From assembly GCA_011523655.1 (NCBI GenBank), contig WTGH01000007.1, positions 1 through 36,902 on the forward strand: a DNA stretch of 36,902 nt. Direction: 5' to 3'. Source of the DNA: Rhodospirillaceae bacterium. GTDB taxonomy: Bacteria > Pseudomonadota > Alphaproteobacteria > Bin65. Below are positions 31,564 to 36,902 of this stretch, in pieces; the first letter of the stretch is position 1; each line of letters begins with the position of its first letter. The position numbers were made by a program, and so were the translations under genes. The notes beneath the pieces were generated by a model. It searched no databases. It saw only the letters and a list, made by a program, of their open reading frames with translations, and was not told the origin of the DNA.

Positions 31564-32537
31564 GCCGCGCCTCCGGCCGGAATACCGGACGCATTGTCTG
31601 CCCAGGCCGGGCCGTCGGTTCGCTCCGCTGCGCGCAGCCGGGACGAGCGCGCGCGCGGGTTGGCGGCAATTTCCCCCGGCGACGGCGCAACCGCGCGACG
31701 ATGCAACAGCCGGAACGTCGGCGGGCGCCGCCGGCCAGGCTCCGGCCGGTGGCGGGAGCCGCGCGGGGCCTCGGCGCTGCGGTCGCGCAGGAAGCGTTTA
31801 ACCCGCCTGTCCTCGAGCGAGTGAAAGCAGACGACGGCCAGCCGGCCGCCCGGCCGCAGGAGCCGCTCGGCACCCCGCAGTCCGCGGTCCAGCTCCTCAA
31901 GCTCTCCGTTCACATGAAGGCGCAGCGCCTGGAATGTGCGGGTTGCCGGATCGATACCGCCGGCCGCCGCCGGCAAAACCGAGCGGACGATTTCCGCGAG
32001 CTGGAGCGTCCGCTCGATGGCGGCGCTGCGGCGTGCGTTGACGATGGCGCGCGCGATGCGGCGCGCCGCGCGTTCCTCGCCCAGTGTGAAGATGATCCTG
32101 GACAGGTCCGCCTCGGCGGCGCGGTTCACGACGTCGGCCGCTGTCGGGCCCGACCGGCTCATGCGCATGTCGAGCGGGCCGTCGTGGCGGAAGGAAAAGC
32201 CGCGCTCGGGCGTATCGAGTTGGGGCGAAGACACGCCGATATCGAGGGCGACCCCGTCGACCGGCCCGTCGGTGATCGCGCGGACCAGGCGTTCCATGTC
32301 GCCGAAGCGGCCTTCGATCAGGGTAAGCCGGCCGCGAGACCTGTCGCGAAGTGCGTGGCCCCGTTCGATGGCGTCCGGATCGCAGTCGATTGCGGCCACG
32401 CGGCAGTTTGCGGCGCCGAGTATCGCTTCCGTGTAACCGCCGGCGCCGAAAGTGCCGTCGACATAGGCGCCGCCCGGCCGGGGCGCGAGCGTCCGGATCA
32501 CCTCGTTCAACAGGACGGGGATGTGGGCGGCGGTCAT
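31560..32537 (-). CDS. rsmH: 16S rRNA m4C1402 methyltransferase RsmH (MraW)
   Basis: A 325-residue SAM-dependent methyltransferase acting on N4 of C1402 of 16S rRNA. N-terminal HIPVLLNEVIRTLAP, SAM loop YVDGTFGAGGYTEAIL, ALDIGVSSPQLDTPERGFSF, the family motif DGPLDMRMS and VVCFHSLEDRRVKRF are all present. ATG at 32537 overlaps the mraZ stop by 4 nt; nine upstream codons open to 32564 are not supported. Confidence 0.97.
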   Translation of the reverse strand: MTAAHIPVLLNEVIRTLAPRPGGAYVDGTFGAGGYTEAILGAANCRVAAIDCDPDAIERGHALRDRSRGRLTLIEGRFGDMERLVRAITDGPVDGVALDIGVSSPQLDTPERGFSFRHDGPLDMRMSRSGPTAADVVNRAAEADLSRIIFTLGEERAARRIARAIVNARRSAAIERTLQLAEIVRSVLPAAAGGIDPATRTFQALRLHVNGELEELDRGLRGAERLLRPGGRLAVVCFHSLEDRRVKRFLRDRSAEAPRGSRHRPEPGRRRPPTFRLLHRRAVAPSPGEIAANPRARSSRLRAAERTDGPAWADNASGIPAGGAA

Positions 32538-33016
32538 GCGGCGCCTCCGGCTCCGAGCGACCACAGATCCTTCAGACCGATCTGGCCGAGCGGCCCTTCG
32601 GACGCTTCGGACCGCCAGGCCTCCCGCCGCTCCGGCGACCAGATCTGGAAGACCCTTCCGATACCGACGAAAACCGCCTTGTCGCCGATTCCGGCCAGCG
32701 CGATCAGGCTCTCGGGCAGGATGATCCGGCCCTCGCCGTCGAAAGGCAGCTCTTCGGAGTCCGAAAGGACGAGTTCGATCGCCTCCTGCTCTTCCGCTGT
32801 CAGACCGTCGCGGGCGTCGAGCCGGTCGATGGTGTCCTCGATGCGCTGGCGGTCGCAGGCGTCGATCGCGCCGAGTCCGCCGTTCGGCGCCACGACGACG
32901 CCGTTGAAGGCGCCCGCGGCGGGCGGCGCGGCAAGGGCGGCACGGAACCGCGCCGGCACGGAAACCCGCCCTTTCCGGTCGATCCTGTTCGTAAACGTGC
33001 CGATGAACGACGCCAT
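32534..33016 (-). CDS. mraZ: Transcriptional regulator MraZ
   Basis: A 160-residue protein with two SpoVT/AbrB-like MraZ repeats: SFIGTFTNRIDRKGRVSVPA at residues 3-22 and DGEGRIILPESLIALAGIG in the second half. In E. coli MraZ assembles into a ring-shaped oligomer and represses its own promoter by binding repeated TGGG-type boxes. ATG at 33016 is chosen because the conserved family start (ASFIGTF) begins there; the frame runs on to 33100 without support and no strong ribosome binding site is seen. It is the first gene of the dcw cluster, behind a promoter overlapped by candidate MraZ boxes. Confidence 0.95.
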   Translation of the reverse strand: MASFIGTFTNRIDRKGRVSVPARFRAALAAPPAAGAFNGVVVAPNGGLGAIDACDRQRIEDTIDRLDARDGLTAEEQEAIELVLSDSEELPFDGEGRIILPESLIALAGIGDKAVFVGIGRVFQIWSPERREAWRSEASEGPLGQIGLKDLWSLGAGGAA

Positions 33017-33127
33017 ACGAAACCCGTCCCCGCGAGGGCAGCGCCGCCGGATTCGCGGCTTGCCCGGATTATCGTTTCCATGCCGTCGGCCCAGTCGCAC
33101 TGTCTGGTCACACTGCGCCGATCTTCC

Positions 33128-33167
33128 ATGGCCGGTTATGGGATATCATGGGATTTCATGGAAGTCA
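33128..33167. promoter_or_regulatory. Candidate MraZ operator: four repeats at 10-bp spacing
   Basis: Read on the plus strand, units begin with ATGG every 10 bp: ATGGCCGGTT (33128), ATGGGATATC (33138), ATGGGATTTC (33148) and ATGGAAGTCA (33158). The middle two contain TGGGA separated by 5 nt, the spacing known for E. coli MraZ boxes (TGGGN-N5-TGGGN). The outer two are degenerate (TGGCC, TGGAA). They lie 112-151 nt before the mraZ ATG and cover its predicted promoter, fitting autorepression. The TGGGA strand points away from mraZ. Confidence 0.7.
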
Positions 33168-33168
33168 A
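33140..33168 (-). promoter_or_regulatory. Predicted mraZ (dcw) promoter
   Basis: On the minus strand TTGACT (33168-33163) is a near-perfect -35 box. It is followed after 17 nt by TATCCC (33145-33140), a weak -10. Transcription would begin near 33133, giving a leader of about 115 nt before the mraZ ATG. The whole promoter lies within the 10-bp repeats. The -10 is poor, so either the promoter needs help or the true -10 differs. Confidence 0.5.
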
Positions 33169-33302
33169 CGCCGTTTGGATTAGAATTACTTGGCAAATCA
33201 AGCGTTTGACCTGCCCCGAGGGATATCGGTGGCGCCGCTATGTGCCGATGGCGGCGCGCGATCCGAAATGCGCCGCTCCGAGGCTTTCCTTCCGGGGGCC
33301 GG

Positions 33303-33706
<404 letters not shown>

Positions 33707-33750
33707 CGTCAAAATCGTCACCGGGCGGGCTGCGGTCAAGATGTCCGGGC

Positions 33751-34482
33751 CTACACCGCGGCGGCGACAATTGCAGCCAGCGCGGCGGTTTCCGTATCGG
33801 TCGTCCCGGTAACCGCACCCGGCCGGAAATGGCGCTGGAAGGCTGCAAGGACCGCCGCCTGCCCCCGCACGTCTGCCGCCCCTGCGCTGCCGGGCTCTTC
33901 CGGCCAGCGATACCCGATGCGCTCAAGGTTCCGGCCGATCGTGTCCGGTTCGGCTTCCGGTTGCGCTTCGAGCCTTGCCCGGACGGCCTCGGCATCGGGC
34001 CAGAAACCGACTCCGGCCGCCGCCAGCATTGGCCAGTCGAACAGTTCGCCGGGATCGGTTTTGCGTTCCGGTGCGACGTCGCTGTGGCCGACGACGCGCA
34101 ACGGGCGGATGCGGTAGCGCTCCACGATCGCCTTCGACAGGGCCAGCACCGCCTGCATCTGCAATGCGGGAAACGGCCTGTAGCCGAACTCGTGACCGGG
34201 ATTGACGATCTCGATGCCGATGGAAGCCCCGTTCACGTCCGTCTCGCCCTGCCAGATAGCGACGCCGGCGTGCCACGCCCGCCGGTCCTCCGGCACATGG
34301 GCGAATACGGTGCCGTCCTCGTCGACCGTGTAGTGGGCGCTGACCCGGGCCGCCGGATCGCACAGCCGGTCCAGCGCTTCGGCCGCGGTCCGCATCCCGG
34401 TATAGTGCAGCACCAGCATGTCCGGCGGACGGCCGCCGGGCCGCTCGTTGTGGTTCGGGGACGGTCGCTCGACGATTCGCAT
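33751..34482 (-). CDS. N-acetylmuramoyl-L-alanine amidase, AmpD/AmiD type with peptidoglycan-binding tail
   Basis: A 243-residue zinc amidase of the amidase_2 family, cutting the bond between MurNAc (or anhydro-MurNAc) and the stem peptide. Zinc ligands are His26 (VLHYTG), His133 (VGHSDVAPERK) and Asp143 (TDPG), with Lys141 close by; the conserved VNGASIGIEIVN is present. The C-terminal 65 residues (NLERIGYRW, AVLAAFQRHFRPG, TDTETAALAAI) look like a type 1 peptidoglycan-binding domain, as in AmiD. No signal peptide is seen, so a cytosolic recycling role like AmpD is more likely than AmiD's outer-membrane role. It starts 18 nt after the EamA gene and ends 45 nt before rnpB. Confidence 0.88.
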   Translation of the reverse strand: MRIVERPSPNHNERPGGRPPDMLVLHYTGMRTAAEALDRLCDPAARVSAHYTVDEDGTVFAHVPEDRRAWHAGVAIWQGETDVNGASIGIEIVNPGHEFGYRPFPALQMQAVLALSKAIVERYRIRPLRVVGHSDVAPERKTDPGELFDWPMLAAAGVGFWPDAEAVRARLEAQPEAEPDTIGRNLERIGYRWPEEPGSAGAADVRGQAAVLAAFQRHFRPGAVTGTTDTETAALAAIVAAAV

Positions 34483-34500
34483 GTCGCCATTCCCGGCGCT

Positions 34501-35373
34501 TCAGGACTTGAGCGGGGTTTCGGCCGTGGCCGGGCGGCGCAATACGATAACCGCCACGCCGGCGACCGTCAGCACCGAACCGAGGATCATCTGCCAGGTC
34601 ATCTGCTCGCCCAGGATCCAGACACCGCCCAGAACGCCGAACACCGGCACGACGAGCGTGAAGGGCATGACCTGGTTCACCGTGTAGCGCCGGAGGAACG
34701 AATACCAGATACCGTAGCCGATCAGGCCGACGCAGACGGTCATATAGGCCACGGCGCCCCAGCCGTAAGTGCCGGCCGCCTGGAAGTCGCGCCAGTGGTT
34801 GTCCTCGAAGATCAGCGAGATCGCGAACAGTTGCGGCGCGGCGAACAGGCTGCTCCAGCCGAGGACGCCGAGCGGCGGCGCATCGCCCATCGCCTTCACC
34901 TGGATGTTCGAGGTCGCGAAGACCAGCGAGGCGGTGACGACCAGGCCGAGATGGAACAGGTTCGATTCCATGCGCGGTTCGCCGGCGATCAGCACAATGC
35001 CGGCGAAGGCGCCGGCCATGCCGAGCATGCGCCGCCAGCCGAGATAGTCCTTGAACAGGATCGCCGCGAGGATCGAGGCAAACGGCACCTGGAGCTGGAT
35101 GGCGATGGCCGCGACGGCGGCGTCCACGCCCGCGACCCCGGTGAACATCAGGCCGAAATGCAGCGAGCCCATGGTGAAGGACAGGCCGACCACATGGCCC
35201 ATCTTCGCCCGCGGCATCTCGACGAAAGGGACCAGCACCAGCCCCATGATCAGGAAGCGGAGACTGAGCAGGAATATCGGTTCGAAGTCCCGGAAGCCGA
35301 ATTTCGCGGCAACGAAATTCAGGCCCCAGAGCACCATCACGCCGAACAGGAGAGCGGCATGGCTCAACCGCAT
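34501..35373 (-). CDS. EamA/DMT family transporter
   Basis: A 290-residue membrane protein with ten hydrophobic helices in two EamA repeats. The first opens with LLFGVMVLWGLNFVAAKFGF and closes with MLGMAGAFAGIVLIAG; the second closes with ILGSVLTVAGVAVIVLRR. The drug/metabolite transporter superfamily exports amino acids and other metabolites; SLRFLIMG after helix 2 is typical of amino-acid exporters such as RhaT/YdcZ/RarD relatives, but no substrate can be assigned. ATG at 35373 lies 10 nt after the uup stop; an extension to 35508 is antisense noise over uup. Confidence 0.85.
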   Translation of the reverse strand: MRLSHAALLFGVMVLWGLNFVAAKFGFRDFEPIFLLSLRFLIMGLVLVPFVEMPRAKMGHVVGLSFTMGSLHFGLMFTGVAGVDAAVAAIAIQLQVPFASILAAILFKDYLGWRRMLGMAGAFAGIVLIAGEPRMESNLFHLGLVVTASLVFATSNIQVKAMGDAPPLGVLGWSSLFAAPQLFAISLIFEDNHWRDFQAAGTYGWGAVAYMTVCVGLIGYGIWYSFLRRYTVNQVMPFTLVVPVFGVLGGVWILGEQMTWQMILGSVLTVAGVAVIVLRRPATAETPLKS

Positions 35374-35383
35374 CGGACCGGCC

Positions 35384-36847
35384 TCACGCTGCCGTCGCCC
35401 CTGCAGGCCCCTTCGGATTGCCCGTCTGCCGCGCCGCCTCGATTTCCTCGCGTCGTGTCTCCAGGGCCAGCCAACGCTCCTCGGCAGTCGACAGCTCGGC
35501 CCGTGCAACTTCGAGGCGGACCGCCGCCTGCGCGAAGCGGTCTGGGTCGGCGCCGTACAGGCCCCGGTCCGAGAGTTCCCTCTCCAGCGCGGCGATCTCG
35601 GCCTCCAGCGTCGCGATTTCGTCAGGCAGCAGGTCGAGCGCGCGCCGGTCCTTGTAGCTGAGCCGCGTTACCGGGCGGGTTTTTGCCGGCGCTTCGGGAG
35701 CCGCCCGGTTGTTGCCCTTTCTCGCCGTCCTGACAGCCGCCCCTGCCGGCCCGTCCCTGCGCTGGATCAGGTAGTCGGCATAGCCGCCGGCATATTCCTT
35801 CACCCGGCCGTCGCCCTCCAGGACGATGGTGCTGGAGACGGTCTTGTCGAGGAAATCCCGGTCGTGGCTCACCACGATCAGCGTGCCGGCATAGTCGGCG
35901 AGCAGACCCTGGAGCAGATCGAGCGTGTCCATGTCCAGATCGTTGGTCGGCTCGTCGAGGATCAGCAGGTCGCTGGGCGTCGCCAGCACCTTGGCGAGCA
36001 CCAGCCGGTTGCCCTGGCCGCCGGAGAGCGTCGCCACCCGCGCCTCGGCCTCGCGCGGATCGAACAGCCAGTCCTTCAGATAGCCGCGGACATGGCGCAT
36101 CGAGCCGCCGACGCGGACAAGATCGCCGCCGGATTCGCACAGCGTGCTCTTGAGCGTGGCTTTCGGGTCGAGCAGGCTGCGCTGCTGGTCGAAATAGGCC
36201 AGCGTCAGCGCCTTGCCGACCCGGACATGGCCGCTGTCGGGTTTCAGTTCGCCGATCAGCATCTTGAGCAATGTCGTCTTGCCCGCCCCGTTCGGGCCGA
36301 TGATGCCGATGCGGTCGCCGCGCAGGATGCGCGTCGTAAAACTCTCCACGATGGTGCGGGCGGGCGCTCCCCCGCCGCTTGCCGCTTTGTTTCCGCCCGC
36401 GCCCGCGCCGCCTGGGCCGAACCGCTTGGCGATGTCGCGCGCCTCGATGACCAGCTTGCTGCGGACCTCGCCGTCGTCGATCTTCGCCCGGATGCGGCCG
36501 GTATCGGCAAGCAGGGCGGCGCGGGCGGCGCGCATCTCCTCCAGCTTGCGCAGGCGGCCCTGGTTGCGCCGCCGGCGCGCCGTCACGCCGCGCAGTAGCC
36601 AGCGCGCTTCATCCCTCAGCCGGCTGTCGAGGCGCTTGGCTTCGCGCGCCTCTTCGTCCAGCACCTGCTCGCACCAGTCGTCGAACGCCCCGAAACCCTG
36701 GCCGGTCTGGCGCAGCCGGCCCTTTTCGAGCCACAGGATGCTGTTGGTGACGTTGGCGAGGAAAGTACGGTCGTGGCTCACGACCAGTGCGGCGCCGCGA
36801 AAGCTCTGCATGGCACCTTCGAGCCACCGTATGGTGGCGATATCCAG
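35384..36847 (-). pseudogene. uup: ABC-F ATPase Uup, 5'-truncated at the window end
   Basis: The last 487 residues of an ABC-F protein of the Uup group, a soluble ATPase acting on ribosomes and linked to DNA-branch tolerance. Coding similarity begins at LDIATIRWLEGAM, the part just after Walker B of ATPase domain 1, followed by its H-loop SHDRTFL. The linker contains the Uup-type LLRGVTARRRRNQGR. Domain 2 is complete: GPNGAGKTT, LSGGQGNRLVLAK, LLILDEPTNDLDMDTL, VVSHDRDF. The C-terminal coiled coil (about the last 85 residues) is the Uup DNA-binding extension. About 150 N-terminal residues are missing; upstream, the 55-bp terminal repeat stands where DEPTNH should be encoded. Either the gene is interrupted by a mobile element or the contig simply ends in a repeat. 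An ATG at 36811 is not a real start. Confidence 0.85.
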
Positions 36848-36902
36848 GGGGATTATATACGATCCTAGACGCGCGCCGGTAAGCCCCTGATCCGGCGCGT
36901 AA
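36848..36902. repeat. 55-bp terminal inverted repeat, right copy
   Basis: Exact reverse complement of bases 1-55. In uup reading direction it directly precedes CTGGATATCGCC, replacing the codons expected for the Walker B region of ATPase domain 1; the frame across the joint would read YIIP-LDIA instead of PTNH-LDIA. The joint is therefore not native uup sequence. Confidence 0.95.

Overview
The window is a high-GC chromosomal segment from an alphaproteobacterium. Four things point there: the gene order mraZ-rsmH-ftsL-ftsI-murE-murF-mraY-murD-ftsW-murG-murC-murB-ddl-ftsQ-ftsA-ftsZ-lpxC-bamD-recN-ligA; an RNase P RNA directly upstream of mraZ; a MurE with the meso-diaminopimelate motif DNPR; and an FtsZ with a very long linker. 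LpxC and BamD show that the cell has an outer membrane with lipid A. The genus cannot be read from the sequence.

Layout. (1) 1-2028 is an accessory, visibly lower-GC left end. It carries a Cys-rich protein of unknown function, the C-terminal stub of a tyrosine recombinase and some 450 nt without a convincing gene. (2) 2029-6490, plus strand, holds an amidase, an MFS permease and an FkbM-type methyltransferase (compact, probably one operon), then an MDR-family quinone oxidoreductase. (3) 6483-7757, minus strand, is a second MFS exporter. (4) 7891-33016, minus strand, is about 25 kb of uninterrupted division and cell wall (dcw) cluster, read from mraZ at the right to ligA at the left. Eleven of its junctions are 4-nt stop/start overlaps. 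(5) 33128-33168 is a predicted mraZ promoter overlapped by four 10-bp-spaced repeats that look like an MraZ operator. (6) 33303-33706 is rnpB. (7) 33751-36902, minus strand, holds an AmpD/AmiD-type amidase, an EamA transporter and the 5'-truncated ABC-F ATPase uup.

The core genes act together. MurB-MurF and Ddl make the UDP-MurNAc-pentapeptide, MraY and MurG turn it into lipid II, and FtsW/FtsI polymerise and cross-link it at the septum. FtsQ, FtsL, FtsA and FtsZ build the divisome, and MraZ and RsmH sit at the head as regulator and 16S rRNA methyltransferase. LpxC and BamD add outer-membrane synthesis, RecN and LigA add DNA repair, and the AmpD-like enzyme recycles muropeptides.

The first 55 nt are the exact reverse complement of the last 55 nt, and at the right end this 55-mer replaces the expected coding sequence of uup in the middle of its first ATPase domain. 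The window is therefore best read as an assembly contig bounded by one repeat, either a mobile-element end or a k-mer-sized graph artefact. I found no clearly new multi-gene system. The points most worth a second look are the terminal repeat, the accessory left end, the mraZ operator and three small in-frame tandem duplications in mur genes.
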